DNA of 64,000 nucleotides from Rallus limicola (GCA_022605955.1 JAKCOZ010000001.1:80836520-80900519); one strand, 5' to 3'. Positions 35,108 to 48,000 are shown, counted from the stretch's first letter. Translations and numbers: made by a program. Notes: generated by a model from the letters alone, not told the origin.

Positions 35108-35168
35108 GAGGTTGAACTCAGGGACCTCTGAGGTTCTTTTCAGACCTAACAATTTTAATTCTGTAATG
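35108..35168 (+). mobile_element. Degenerate CR1 3' tail, sense strand
   Basis: GGAGGTTGAACTCAGGGACC, TCTGAGGTTCTTTTCAGACC, TAACAATTTTAATTCTGTAA resemble a decayed CR1 3' tail of the form GGTTGGACTAGATGACCT, GAGGTCCCTTCCAACC, TAA.., ATTCTGTGATTC. More diverged than the three other CR1 pieces. Only about 60 bp remain. Confidence 0.65.
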
Positions 35169-35202
35169 CCTTTGGTCCTATTCATTCCCTTGCAATTGCT
35201 AC

Positions 35203-35259
35203 TCTATTCTATTCTATTTTATTCTATTCTATTCTATCCTATCCTATTCTATTCTATTT
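35203..35259. repeat. (ATTCT)n pentanucleotide microsatellite
   Basis: About eleven ATTCT-type units with a few substitutions (TTTT, TCCT variants). It begins 35 bp after a CR1 tail, whose own terminal repeat is ATTCTRTG, so it may have grown from CR1-derived sequence. Confidence 0.9.
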
Positions 35260-37489
35260 CATCTAATTCTTACTACGTCCAGTTCTTCCAAATTTTTATC
35301 CCAGTCTTAGAGATGGTGCAGAACTTTTGGAGCTGAAATGACCGTTGTAACATTGGCATGCACAGAGAACAAGGACAAGACTTAGCTATACTAGTATTTG
35401 CAATAGAAGGTAGGCGGAGAAGGCTAGTGCATAACTTTGGACAAGTCAAAAGACTTTGTTGTGTCATCTAACTCATAGTCCATTTAGTTAAAAAGCCAAA
35501 GGCTTACTGGAAAAAAGAAGTGTCCTAGCCAAAAAATTGCCCAGCTTGCTCCCTTCCCAACATGCTTGCTTAAATTTTGTCTATGTTTTATAAATTTTAG
35601 CTTCCTCTTTGTGTGTCACCAGAAAAGAGACAGACCTCCGAAGAAGGTTTTGTTAGTGGGTGCCCTGTGAGGCAGTCTTGAAGGAGATGGTGTTTGCCTT
35701 GCCTGGGGAAACAGACCATGCTGCTGAGGAGAGATGGTGTCAGGTGCACTCGGCGACAAGCCTCCTATGCCTTAGTGTGTACTCAGGATATGAAGCGTTC
35801 CAAAAGGACCTTGTCATGTTGGTATTGCAGAGAGTCCAGGTCACCACCCCTTGTGAGGGACAACTTCATAGCTTGGGCACATGAGCTTCTCTGTGTGCTT
35901 CAGGGATCATCCCAACCAGTGGTCCACTTCAGTATTCAGGCTGAAGCAGATGTTTACTGAAGTGTAGGAGAAAGCTTTTGTGCGAGCCAAAGAGCAAGGA
36001 AGGCAATACAGTCAGTGCTGGTGTTTGCTGCAGATCTGCTGCTGGAATGAATGAATCACTGGGTTAGTGTTTTATGATAACTCCTCCGTTACTTTCTTTT
36101 AAAAAGAGAGAAAGAGAGGAAGAAAGGAGAAAGGAAAAGGGGTGTGTGAGGAGAAATAGCAGTCCAGAAAGTGCAGTAACCTTAGACACTCTTTAAAATC
36201 CTAAGAAAAATTACTGAGTGTTTTAAAGTAAGTTTGCAATGATGTGTAAAATAGTTCCCTGTGAGAAAATCTGTATTGATTTTTTTTCTTTGTTTGTGTA
36301 GAGATTGTTCTCAGAATAGAAAGGCTTTGACATTTTGCCTTCTCATGTACTTAATCAGTCATTTGTGTCATCCACTCTCAGACGCATGTTTGCTCTGTCT
36401 TCTTTCTGGCTGTTGGCAGAGGATGGCTACTTGCTACTTCATCCAGATCATTTGTAGAGTTACAGGTAATGGATAATGGTGTTGGAGACCCTGCTGCAAC
36501 TCTGGTGGTTGTGGATGTGTGTAGGGAAGACATGCTTTGGGTGGTGACAAGAGTGGATAATACAAATGACTTCCAGGGTAGCATTGATTGCCACATCCAC
36601 CAACCTGCAGAAGTGTGTTTGCTTTCAAAAAACAAAGACTTCTATGTCATCAGGAGCTGGAGGTTACTGTCAGAGTCCTTGCACTTGTTTCCACTTGGTT
36701 TCACAGTCACAAAGGCAACTTTGTTTTTTTGGAAAAAAAACCCTGGCAAAACTAGTCACAAATAACCTGACTGACAAGATGATGTGAAAACAAGCTCCTC
36801 CTGAACACTGCTCATGCTAGTCCCCATTCTTCCAGTGACATTTTATAGCTGGCGTGGTCAGCAAAGCTTTATGTGGTCAAAGACAGATAGGGGAACAGTT
36901 TTTAGTGAAGAACATTGACTTTTTTTTTAAGTAAAAATGTAACTGGAGAGCCACAGGGTCTTGCTTGCCATTGACAGGGTCTTGCTTCATAGCGTTTCAT
37001 ACAGCACTCCCTTTGCTTGTCAGGACACTCTCATCTTCTCCCGATTTCGTTGCAACAGACCTGGCCATTGTGGTGGCAGACCCCTTTCTCCGTCAGCGTG
37101 GCCAAACGGCTCTGCTTTTGGGGGGGAAGGAGACAGATGGACAGGAGCTGGGGTGTTGGTGCTCACCTTGCTCCATGTCATTGCATTGAAGAGAAATTCT
37201 GTGGGACAGCCCAGGGGCGGCGAGGGCGGTTGAGCCTTGTGGGAATCAGTGCCTGTGCCTCTGGAAACAAGGGAGTAAATGGCTCGTGGAGCCCTGTTTC
37301 CAAGTGGCTGTGTGCAGAGGGTCTCGCCAAAGACGTATTTTTAACACAGTTGGGTATAAATGGCCCATTTTTACCTCTGCATATATCATCTACATCATCC
37401 CTTCACTTCCTTCCTCTTTAAATGATGTCTTATGCATAGATTTGTCATTTACGCTCCAACTGCATTTTGCATTATTACATTTTAATGAT
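35260..37489. other. Non-coding stretch, no gene seen
   Basis: Frames of up to 134 codons (37017-37421) overlap others in different frames of the same strand and have no recognisable domain. A 42-nt homopurine tract lies at 36101-36142. A 20-base partial duplication, GGTCTTGCTT..CCATTGACAGGGTCTTGCTT, lies near 36957-36988. Confidence 0.5.
36101..36142. repeat. Homopurine tract (42 nt)
   Basis: Uninterrupted A/G sequence with GA-rich mirror-like pattern. Such tracts can form triplex (H-DNA) structures; no function implied. Confidence 0.9.
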
Positions 37490-38420
37490 ATTTGAAGTTC
37501 TTTCATACATATTTGAGTTCACTGATATAAATGAAAAAAGAGAAATAATCAGCATACTTGGTTTATCTGATGGCATGAAAGCGTTATATCATAACTTTGG
37601 CAATTTCTTGGATAAGATCAAGCACAGTATCAAATACTAGGAGAGGGTCCGAGTACAGCTGTCTATCTGAATGGCTCTAAAGTTAGGGTCGTTCAAAGTC
37701 AACAGCTGAACTTTGCAGTTTGGCCCCATTTGTAGCTCAGATAAAAACCGTTTAACAAATTCTACCCCTTAGGCTTTGTAACTCCTGGGTTTGGTTAAAA
37801 TGAAACTGAGACCCGAGTGGCCCTTGACCCTCATTGTTTTTGATAGAAATGAACATCTCGCGTATTGGCTTTGTTTGAGGATGCTCTGCATGATCTAGAG
37901 GGGCTAACCTCCTCCACCCCGTATTTCCTGCCGACTTGTGATCTCTTATAATCTATTAGGAATCTTGAGGCTTGAGGGCAGAATTTTGTGTAGGGATAAA
38001 AGATGCTTTCATGTTGGTGCTGTGGGATATTTTTTTTTTTTAATTCTTTCTCTCATTCTCCGTTTCATGAAAATTCATTAATCTGTGACATTTAAAGACT
38101 CTGTCTGAGAGGTGTCTGGAGCAGCGGCCGGCTGCATACATCAGTAGTTTCTCAGAGTCTGGCACTCTGTCAATATTTGGGGGCCTCAGTAACAGCACTT
38201 AAATGCACTGCCTGCCAGCCGTCACGCTCTTAGCATGTCTGTAAGAGTCTGAATGAGCGGATATTAGCACGTCAAGTCCTTTCACAACTGGCAACACTTT
38301 AGAGACAAACTGCTTGGTAGGTATCTCTCCTCTTCCCTCCCCTCCTGTTTTCTGGCATGTCTTCTTTGTTTATCTGATGTGATTTATGTATTTACACACA
38401 AATATGCATCCTGCGAGGAG
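37490..38420. promoter_or_regulatory. Candidate conserved non-coding element
   Basis: About 900 bp with no recognisable transposon or microsatellite apart from one T run (38032-38041). Contains homeodomain-like cores (AAAATTCATTAATCTGTGAC at 38069), E-box-like CAGCTG (37702), and a long run of balanced, high-complexity sequence. Its texture is the most enhancer-like in the window. Conservation not tested. Confidence 0.35.
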
Positions 38421-41154
38421 GCATCATAAATCCTGAGGCTAGAGGTGGTATTATGGCATAATCTATATAACAATGGAAATGGGCTGAAGCTGGATTTGGA
38501 CCCAGAACCAGATTAAGCTTGGGTTGACTCCTGGGCCAGTTGAGTCAGGAACAGAGTTTTGTTTGGATTTCATGGTGCCAAAATCTTTAGAGTTTAGTTC
38601 CAAATAATGAGAATCTTGGACAAAAATTTTACAGGAAGTGCTACTGTGGCAATATTTCAACCAGCTCCAAACCAGAAGTGGAAAACAAGCCATTTCAAGA
38701 CTTGGGTTGTATTCAAATCAAAACTGTTAGAGCAGGTTCAGAATCCAGACCTTCTGTTCCGTTTTTAATCTTATCCCACTGCATAAATTGGATTCACAGC
38801 TAAATATTACTCCAGATTACCCGTGAAACCTCCCTTTTTAGTGGAAAAAAAAAATCAGGGAAGCAAAATACAACTTTTTCTTCTTTTCCCCTCGTGGAAT
38901 AGAAAGCACAGGAAAAGAAATTTGGATTCATAGACATTTATTACTGTCTTCTCCCCCAACCCCTTTTATTTCATTGAAATGTTATGGCCAGAGAGCAATC
39001 AGTGTATTTTATTATGTGGTCATGTTTATTTTCTCTTTACCAGTTGTGCTCACCTCTTGCTTATTATATTGCTGGATCTGTAGCTCTGAAACCAGGTTGT
39101 CAAGAGAATTGAATGGCCACAGTGTCAGGAAGTTTAGATTTTTAGAGCTGAATAGTAGGCATAAAGCAAGCCATGAATCTCCATCTGAATGTTTCCATTT
39201 CTAAGCCTCCTTAGAGTACTCTTTTTTTTCATCCTCTTTCCTGCCATGTATACCAAAAGGTGAATAAGGGATGGGTGCAGACTGAGCCTTCCATTAGGAA
39301 CATTTTCCTGTCTGAATTTTAGGCACAAATTCTTAGAAGAATAGATCTGAATTCATCAGCTCTCTGAAACTGCTTCCTTATCAACCCTACTTCGCAAGTC
39401 TGGTAACACCAGCCAGCACCCCTCAGCTGTGACCTCCAGCGCATTCTTCAGTGCTAGTTTGAGTCAACAATTTCTTAATCCTTTTCCAATAACATCCAGA
39501 AACTTTTTTTTTTTTTTCTTTCAATAAACTTCCAACCTTCCCCTGGTAACACCTGCAAAAATTTGGCATGATAACAAAATAGACAAAATTATTCTGCTAG
39601 AGCTACCTTGCAAGAGTAAGCCGGCAACAAAAATAGCTAACTAGCCCTGCTCAATCATTTCTTTGCTCTTTTTAGCACTCTCTTATCTGCTGCCTTTATC
39701 TTGATTTCTCCTTTACTCACACTACAGCTGCATCTGATCTCAATTTTCCTGTTTGTGTCCCCAGAGCACCTGCAGTTATTCAGTATTTTGTCACCTGTTG
39801 GGAAAAAAAAAAAAAAAAGGAAAACCCTGTGAAAGTTTACAAATGTCTCCGCAGAGGCAGTGAGTAACAAGGGATGCATTTATCCCTGCTTCAGGCCAAC
39901 CAGCAAAGGGAAAACAAACAGGCTCGAGGTTTCTGTGAATATTGGAGGTACGTCTGGCTAGATGGCAGCAATGGCCAATAAGTACAGACAATCGACTGGG
40001 AGGACGATTTATTTTTAATTGTAATAATTGCTCCTTTAGTATGGCGTGGGGGGCTCTCCTATGTGGATAGGAATGCCTGACTGCAGGTGATGCCCTTGGT
40101 GGTGGCAGGCATGGTCTGTATGCCTCTAGCAGGCCCTTTGCAGGAGTCTTGGGGTGAGGCGCAGCCAGACAGGCTGTGATATGGCAGTGGGATCTCCTAG
40201 AGCTCAGCAGCAGCCCCAAGGATGGAGAAAAATAGCGTGGGTTTAAAGGTATGGGCAGGAGGCCAGCAGAGCAGAGCACCCAGGATCGGGCCCATACAGC
40301 AAGAATAATCACCCTGTGTACCCTAGAGTTGCTCTTCCTCAGCCTGAGCTTTGTGCTGCCTTTTATGGTCTCAGCAAAGTAACACGCGAACTTACCGTTA
40401 CCCACGCACCTTTTGTACCCAGGGAGTACATCTCAAGGCATAATGGGGCACATTTGCAGCTCTGTCCCCAGTGTTTTAAAAACGTGACTGACTTTATCGT
40501 CAGTGACAGCCATGTGTGCTCTCAAGAACCTCCCCACCCCCAGCCCCAAGTGCTGTGCATCGAAGTCGAGGAGTTCACAACATCGCATTCGTCTCTCTTC
40601 CTGTGTTTTCTCATGAGTCCTAAAGTCATCTTTCAATTAAGCAAGTTGGCCTTGTGAGATGCAAGGAGTCTCCAAAACAGCGGCAATCAGACAGCTCTCC
40701 TTCAGCCTCACAGGCCACATCCGCCTCTGTGCCAACACTGGACTTGCATTTCCCATTCCTGCGACAGTCGTGTGCCTAAAGCCCTGCACTGAGAATGTGG
40801 AGGTTGCCCATGAGGCTTTCCAGTCAGCAGCTCTTCTGATCCAGCTACCTTTCCTCCCCTGGAAGGATGAGAGGATTTTCCCCCAAATAAGGGGGGTAAC
40901 AAAAGTACTGAGGGGATCTTAGGTTTCAGGCGTTGTTCAGTACATGTCCCTGTTGGTTCCTAGTAGCTGTAAACGAGATGGTTTCCTTGAGTGCTGAAAT
41001 TGATGAAGCAGGAAAAATCTAGACTTGTCGTCCGTTCATATTTTACCCCTATTATTAAGTAATTAATTAAAAAAGAAGCTGATGTTCCCATGATGGGCTG
41101 CTAAATATATGCAAGCGAAACTATTGGCATTAAAAAGAGATTTGACTGCAGTCG
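38421..41154. other. Non-coding stretch; carries the longest open frame in the window
   Basis: A 204-codon open frame on the minus strand (39791-40405) shows no domain I recognise, begins in unremarkable sequence and ends in a poly-A/T-derived phenylalanine run (39803-39818). I consider it chance. T run at 39504-39517. The part 40960-41150 is AT-rich with TAATTAATTA and may be conserved. Confidence 0.5.
39803..39818. repeat. Poly-A run (16 nt)
   Basis: An uninterrupted A run without an adjacent retroelement signature. Confidence 0.95.
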
Positions 41155-41405
41155 AGCAGTTATTTATATTATAGTAAATCATATAGGCCCCAGTTGAGAC
41201 GAGCAATCTATTGTGTTAGGCACCGTACAGACACGCTGTAGGAGGTGCATCTAACCCTGACGATCTCAGAGATGGCAGAGACAAAGTGTGGACAGAGAGA
41301 CAACCATAAAGAAATGAAATAATAACTCACCTTGGACGCAAAGACAGGGGCTGAAGCAAGAAGAGAACGCAGATCCCCTGCCTGGCTGCTCTTTCATTAA
41401 GGCAA
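41155..41405 (-). mobile_element. MIR-type SINE with L3/CR1-like tail, minus orientation
   Basis: The plus strand begins TATTATAGTAAATCATATAG, GCCCCAGTTGAGACGAGCAA, TTGTGTTAGGCACCGTACAG. From memory this is the widespread amniote repeat segment TAGAGGCCCCA...GTGCTAGGCACTGTACA. It continues with GAAATGAAATAATAACTCAC, CTTGGACGCAAAGACAGGGG, GAACGCAGATCCCCTGCCTG, which parallels AAGTGACTTGCCCAAGGTCACACAGC...AACCCAGATCTCCTG. At about 250 bp it is the most complete ancient SINE relic here, with the head at the right. Confidence 0.7.
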
Positions 41406-41739
41406 GAGCTAACAGTTCAGCCCTTAGGTATAGAGCTGGGTAAAACTGTTGAATGTTTTATTTGCTGAAACGTGCTTGCCTCACATATAGGTTATCCAGA
41501 GCTAAGGGGAAAAAAGAATAAACTGAGAAAAAAATTTGAGATAAATGTTTTGGAAAGCCGATAGGTTTTGTTTTGATATTTATACACAAGGTTTCTGGGT
41601 TTGTTTTGTTTTGAAACACGGTCTATTTTAATTGAAATGTATCAAACACAAATAGAAAACTAGCCCATTTTGTTAAACACCTAGGTGGGTTTGGGGATGG
41701 TGTTTTTTTTTCCCCTTTCTGTGTTCTCAGTTTGGTCAG

Positions 41740-42070
41740 CTAGCCAAATAAATCAGTTATTTGCACAACTGTAATTCTAATTAGAATGTAGGGCCTCTGG
41801 GACTTGGGCTATATATTTCAATACTGTACATATTTATAATACTAAGTACCCTGCCTGGGACTCCATATATAATAATAGCAAGCAGTCCAGTGCACTGGGG
41901 AAATGAGGGCACTGGGGAAGACCCAGTGCCTTTTAGCTCTTAATATTTTTATTTTTGGTTGTAGAAGTATTTTGAAGGTATTGCTTACAAGATAAGATTT
42001 GCATTTATTTGAGCAACTCGCAAATGGGATTCATTGCAAAGCTATCATTAAAGGGAGATAAAGCAGAAGA
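41740..42070. promoter_or_regulatory. Candidate conserved non-coding element
   Basis: Repeat-free and AT-rich, with a POU octamer-like ATTTGCAT (41998-42005), homeodomain cores (CTAATTAGAATG at 41778) and an internal near-duplication GCACTGGGGAA (about 41892 and 41910). Lies 340 bp from the MIR-type relic. Pattern recognition only. Confidence 0.3.
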
Positions 42071-45000
42071 AGGAACAAAAGACACATTCCTAGCAAAATC
42101 TGACATGTAGACACTTTCAGAGATCCTTGTTGCCACAGGAAATAATGCCATCTTCTCACTCTACCACCACCCCCCCAAAATCCTGAAAACCAAGCAAATT
42201 AGCACCGGGGCTGTTCATAAAGTGCTGAGACTTGAACACCATTCAACTCTGTTGTTGGCTGTTTCCAGTGTTTCTCACCTTACAGACAATTTAGTCATTT
42301 CTACGTGATTGGTCCTATCTTGAAGCTGTTCCCTCTCATTCCATTTCAAAACCACCACAGTGCCCCCTGATCTGTGAACAGCTTCCAAGTGGGGAGCTGG
42401 GGAGGGTAGGGGGTGGGTTGGGGTGTACTCTGGTGTCAGGTATTCCTGACCTGCTTGTTGCATGTATAGGTGTTGCCACTCTTTGTAGGTAGCTGGTAGG
42501 AACCAAAGGAGTCACTCAAGGTTTCTTTGTGTGTTACTCTTCTTGTTTTAACCAGTATTATTTAGTCTTTTCTCCACTGATGCATGCCCATGAGAAAGCA
42601 AGATGTCGTGTTTTTCAACCTTATAAACTTGCTAGAGAAGGATTTACAGGACAGGGTGAGATTTTTTTGGCTCAGTGTGGTCAGTCTGACATTCATTCTG
42701 CTCCTCTCTTAGAGAAGAGACCATAGTCTGAACTCTAATAACCAGAGCACTCTGCCACTTTCTCTGCAGTGCTGCAGCTCGCGGTGTGGCTGTCATGGTG
42801 CTCCCTCCAGATGACGTTCTTCTCAGTGTGCAGGGCCGATGCTGTTTTCATCTCTGCCCCAGTTGAAAGGCTCGGGAGTACTTCCTGTATGATTTTGCTG
42901 TAATGAAATGGACTTCTTCCTATGAACCCAACTGGCTTGGAGAGTTAGTGGTGGAGAAATATGCCTGTAGGATTGCTAGGCCTTGTCTCTCAAGTCCTTG
43001 AAGATTAGATTAGGACCAGGCTTTCTAGTGGAGAACTCTTCAGTGTTCACTTCCCTGGAGTGTAGAATCATAACCATAGAAAGCACTAATGCTGGTCTTG
43101 ATCCCATCATCTAGCTGCAGAATGACAACCAAATAGGGAGCCACTAATAAAATGTGAGAAATGAGACTTGACCAAGCCCTCTCTAGCCCCCTGCAGGTAG
43201 TCTTTGATGAGCTTAGCTTTGTGTATTTTTTTGGAAATTTCTTTCGATGTCTGTGAAGGTCTCATATCACTCTGTCCTTACCTCCAGAAGTCCGGGCCAT
43301 TGCTGGACAAAGTGTGGGTCTGCTCCACGCTGTCAGATTTCTTTCTCCCTTCCATCACCTTGCAGCTACCACATTTTAAAACTATCTGATGCTAGGTGCC
43401 GCGGGATTCAAGATAAGTGGAAATTGTGGTAGGAGAAAAGGGTAGATAAGATGGATGGGACTGGAGACTTGACAGATTGTAGTGTGTAAGACAATGAGTA
43501 AACATTTTTACTGAGTACACACGCACATAGAGAGCAGAGAGCTGCCTTCCTTAGTCTTCATTTGTTCAGAATTTCTTCTGTTACATTTTGGCAGTCCTTG
43601 TACTCAACCGTAATGCTGAGAATATTCCCATGAGATGACTTGGTGCCTCTGAGATTTGCAGCCCCAATAAGAGAGGTGAAGGAACGCTGGTCCTCCCACT
43701 GTTGATGCTAGTGCCCTGGTGTAGAAAATTTTTGAGAAGTAAAATTTTTACTGCTGGTGGTTGCTATTTTCTTTGTGTGCTGACTGCTACTGTACCAAGC
43801 AAAGGTTTGTCTAGACCAGAGCTCAGAGTTGCTTATTATCCGCATAATCCATTTCCTTTTGCCAACAGCAGTGGCTTATGTGGCTAAGTCAGAAGGGAAT
43901 GCTTACATCACGGGTAGCCTCTTTTCTATGATCTTCATTAAGCTTCGGACCATTAGTGCAAGATGCGTGATTATTTTGTTTGTTCGAACAGCAAGACAAG
44001 CAGAGCCTCCTCTGAGTGTTTCTTTCAAGCAAACCAGCATGACTGAAATCTGGGAGCTTGCCAGAAAATGTTACGTGAAATAGTAGTGGCAGGTTCATCT
44101 TAGTGTGGGTGGAGAGAGAGCTGTACCCTCTATTTTACTACTTCAAACATGCAGTGTCCATATGCCATAGTTGAGCTAGTTTATGGATGGAGTATGAAGG
44201 CTACTACTTGATCTACTTTGTGCAAACACTCTGCGTGTGCTGTAGATATATAGTCTTAGGGATATGAGTGTATGAGTATCAGCTGTTGTTGCAGCCCAAA
44301 CACACAGCATCAATATTCAGTATGCCATAGACAGTCCCATTTTTCTCCTTTATATTTAGTGTTAGTACACAGAGCCAAATACTAAAGGGGGGTGGGGGTG
44401 TCACATGATTAAATTAATACCATTAATTATTTAGAAACAATCAAAGGAAATACAAGACATCTGGCTTTCAGCCCAAACAACTCATGGCACTGCTGTTGCC
44501 TTGTAACCTCATCAGCTCTTAGTCCAGTCATCTCTCTTCTTTCATTATGAACACAGGAGATGCACACCCCCCTCCTCTCCACTCCCGGCTTCTTTCCTGC
44601 CTTATTTCTGGCAACTTGGAACACAGATCACAAGACTGGACTATAGAGTTGTCTGATTTCGTGTGTATAAACTCTGATTAGTTCTATGATGAAAAGGCAT
44701 CCCCCCCCGACATCCCCATGGTATACAATAGTGTTTGATTAGCAGTGTGCTGCAGCCATAGGTTGTGTTTTCCTCTTCATCTCGGTATTGGGAACTAGCT
44801 GCCATAGGAGGGAGAAATGCTATTGGTACTGCAGTGCTGAAAGTCTACACACGCGTGGTACATACAGTAGGCCGCACGCAACATACAGGGAGAGACAGAC
44901 CCTGCCCTGAAGACTTTGATGGTCTGCGCAGGCTGTGAAAGGCTGGAGGAGAAAGAGTTGGTGAGAATGGAAGCAGTTTGCCTGTGATGGTGCAAGAGGG

Positions 45001-48000
45001 CTGTGGCAGGACCAGTCCACTGACCATGGCATTCCCTTTCCCCTGGCTGATGCCAGTGGTCCCATCCTTTGTAGGCATGGCCAGGCATTTTCCATTGGAA
45101 TTACTTTTCTGTGAAACTCTTTATTCTTGAATATTTTTTTTCCTTTGGAATAACTGTTTTACCCAAGAAAAGTCAAAACAAGTATTTCACAACTGCTGGT
45201 TGTGGAAGGTGGTTTTTTTTAATTTTGCCTTTTGTTAGCTAGTTGATGGGCAATTCCCATTCTTATTTTCTCTTTTTTGTGGAAGCACTTTCTCATGGAG
45301 AAGAAAGATCCACTTGTCTGGGCTACTTTGATTCCAACTCAGGAATAGAACATTTTGGGGCCCCTTTACCCCCAAGTGATTGTATCTTCATGATAAGGTA
45401 GTTCCATCTTCAGTCCAGCTCAGTCTTTATTAGTGTAGATGATTTAATACAATCTAATCATGCAGTTCTTGTCTTCTGTAGGTAAATTAGTACATATGAC
45501 TTCCTGCAATGATTTTACAGTTACTGGGGCAAAACAAAGTTTCTTGCTGATCATTAGAACGCCACTTTTCTGTGCACTGGTGAATGTGGACCCATTTTGA
45601 TTACTAGCAGATGTATTGAAGTCATTCTCATTACGTCTGCGTCTGTGGAGAGGCACTGACTTTCATTTTCTTACTTTAATCTGAAAAGCGTAGTTTCGCT
45701 GGCTGTTCTCTTAATGGTCGCTGAGAGTTGCTTTGAAGAACTCTTATTTTATGAAAAGGCATTGAGAGTTCTGTCACAGTAAGGATCTCTAGACAGTCTT
45801 TACCTATTCTTAACTACTATTTTGAAGATGCACATTCCCAATTATCTGTGAAAAAGTATCAAAATAGGCTTCCTTGGTTCTGAAAAGCTTGCTTTAGACT
45901 ACTGCTCTCTATTACTTGTAGTATTCCATAGTTTACACTTGTCCTCAGAGAATGATGGCATCAGTTGAACATATTGGGTGTGATTTTTCAAAGTATGCAG
46001 TTATCCACATTTGTTTCCCACTGCATTCGATGTGTGTTAACACTACCTTCAACAAAGGCAGAGTTAGGCCCATGCAGAAGGCTTTAAAAACCGAAAAATG
46101 AAACCCACCTCTTGCACCCTGGGCTATTTGCAGGCAAGAACATATGTTGTAAGTGCTTCTGCTGCTTTTCAGGGTGCTTGTTTAAGGGGCTTAGGCTGCT
46201 CTCTGAGTAATGGTGTAGTTCATTTTGATGCGATGATTAGTTTGTTTCTTGAATGTCGTCCCTTTATCGTATGTTTTCAAAGTATTCTACCCCTTAGAGC
46301 TAAATTTAAACCAAAATGCTCTGTATCTAATACAAACCCCTTAAATAAAGCTGTTCCAAGGTTTTGTTTATTTGCTTCCTTATACTGAAGCCAGTACTTT
46401 TTATTTTGTTGTCCTCAGATGTAGTCACTGTGTACTGTTCGTTGTTTATGCAAAACTCACATTTTTCTTCTCCTCTTTCTTCTCTCCCTTTACGTTGCCT
46501 TTTCCTGACATCTACATTGCGCGTTGATGGCACGAGCAGCAGTGGTTGGCAGTTTTCCTCAACTTTGCAAGAGAGAGAGAGATTTGGTTTGAATGAGACC
46601 TTGCTCTTCGTACAGCCTGCTTGAGATGCAGCATTGAAAGGTATCGTCTCATTTTCTGTCTTGAAACCAAAGATGAAAACCACAAACAGGTAGAAATCTG
46701 TGTGCCAAACCACCTGTTGATCCGCAGCCAAAAAGCCCTTGGCAACACATTTCTCGCTGTAGCCAGTTGGAATGGTTGAATGGCTGATACCCACAGTATC
46801 TGCCCGTACCTGCAAGTTTGGTAAAGAGGCTAATTCATTTGAGAAGATTTGGATTGCAGTTTAGGTAAATAATTTTCTGGTCTTGGTCTCGCTTTTTGCC
46901 TGGAGTGGCACGCATCACTCACATAACTTGCCTCAGCATTGAAAATACCGATCCTGAAGTCACACGCTGTGCATTGTAGAGTGCACAAAGTGAGATTTGT
47001 TGCAACAGCTGTGTGTGGAGAGTCCAGATCTGCAATAGCATCATATCCTGGAGGTCAGAATTGAGGTGGATGGATGAAACTGTGAAGACAGAAGTTGTGA
47101 AATACCCTGCTAGTAGCATAAATGCTACTTGCTCTTGAGAGTATTGCAACTTGGAAAATCACTTGGAAGGTCAAGTTAAAATGCAGTCCTTGGACTGCTA
47201 CGCATGTGCTCCCTCTGACACAGGCTTTACAGAAACAGGCACTCTGTGCTAATATGGCGTTAAAATTTTGGCCTACATCCACAAAAATTAGTACCCTTCT
47301 TGAAATGAGTGATGTAGGATGCCGACACATTGAAGTCCATATGTTCTTGGACATGTGTCCTCCAGTGCATGAGACAAGTAGAAATCCCAGATACTCTTAT
47401 CTTCCTTATTTCCTGCAAAGGAAATAATTTCTGTGCTGGGAAAGTAGGAGAATGCAAGTGGTGGCAGGCGGGCAGACTTTGGCCTGCAGATAGCTGTACA
47501 GCAAAACTGTATTTTATATTTTCACATGCTCTTATCTGTTCTATTCTCTTAGTGGTACCAGTTGATTTCCATGGATTTGCTTAAGCATAATTTAGAACTG
47601 ATTTGGGCCATGCTATTTATATTTGTGCAGATTGCTTCATGTTTGTGAAACAATTATTTCCTGTGGATCCGTAGCATTGTCCAGTGTTGTGCAATGCTTT
47701 CATATGTATATATGGCTGGTTAAAACACAAAATGTGTTTTGAGACAACATGACAAGGAACAGTAAAAATTGCACAGTAACTGAGCTATACTTGGCTGTCC
47801 ATATGATGGCCAATTAATTGTGGTTACTGTGCTCTGAAGCCTTTCCAAGGCTGAATAAGACAGGCTGTGGCCTGGTAAAAGACATGATTTTTTCCCGAAT
47901 TTTTCTAAAGATTTGTGTTACTGATGCTACAGTGACACAAGGACACTGTAATCTGTATCTTTAGTAGCAGTAACAATGAAGGGTGTGAAGTATATCCCCA

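Noticed and set aside
39791..40405. Minus-strand open frame of 204 codons, the longest in the window
   Set aside because: About this length is expected by chance once or less in 128 kb of scanned strand, no domain is recognisable, composition is erratic, and it runs into a homopolymer. Nothing indicates splicing or a promoter.
43060..43140. Possible antisense CR1 tail (TAGAATCATAACCATAGAAA, then CCCATCATCTAGCT)
   Set aside because: Only a few short words match a CR1 tail, and order and spacing are poor. Too weak to call.
45980..46075. Possible fragment of an old sauropsid repeat
   Set aside because: Similarity is limited to a few words such as GCAGAGTTAGGCCCATGCAG. It cannot be told from chance without a search.
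46327..46815. Minus-strand open frame of 162 codons
   Set aside because: Length is within what random sequence of this size gives. It has no known domain and a low-complexity basic/acidic run in the middle. Overlapping frames are open on the plus strand.
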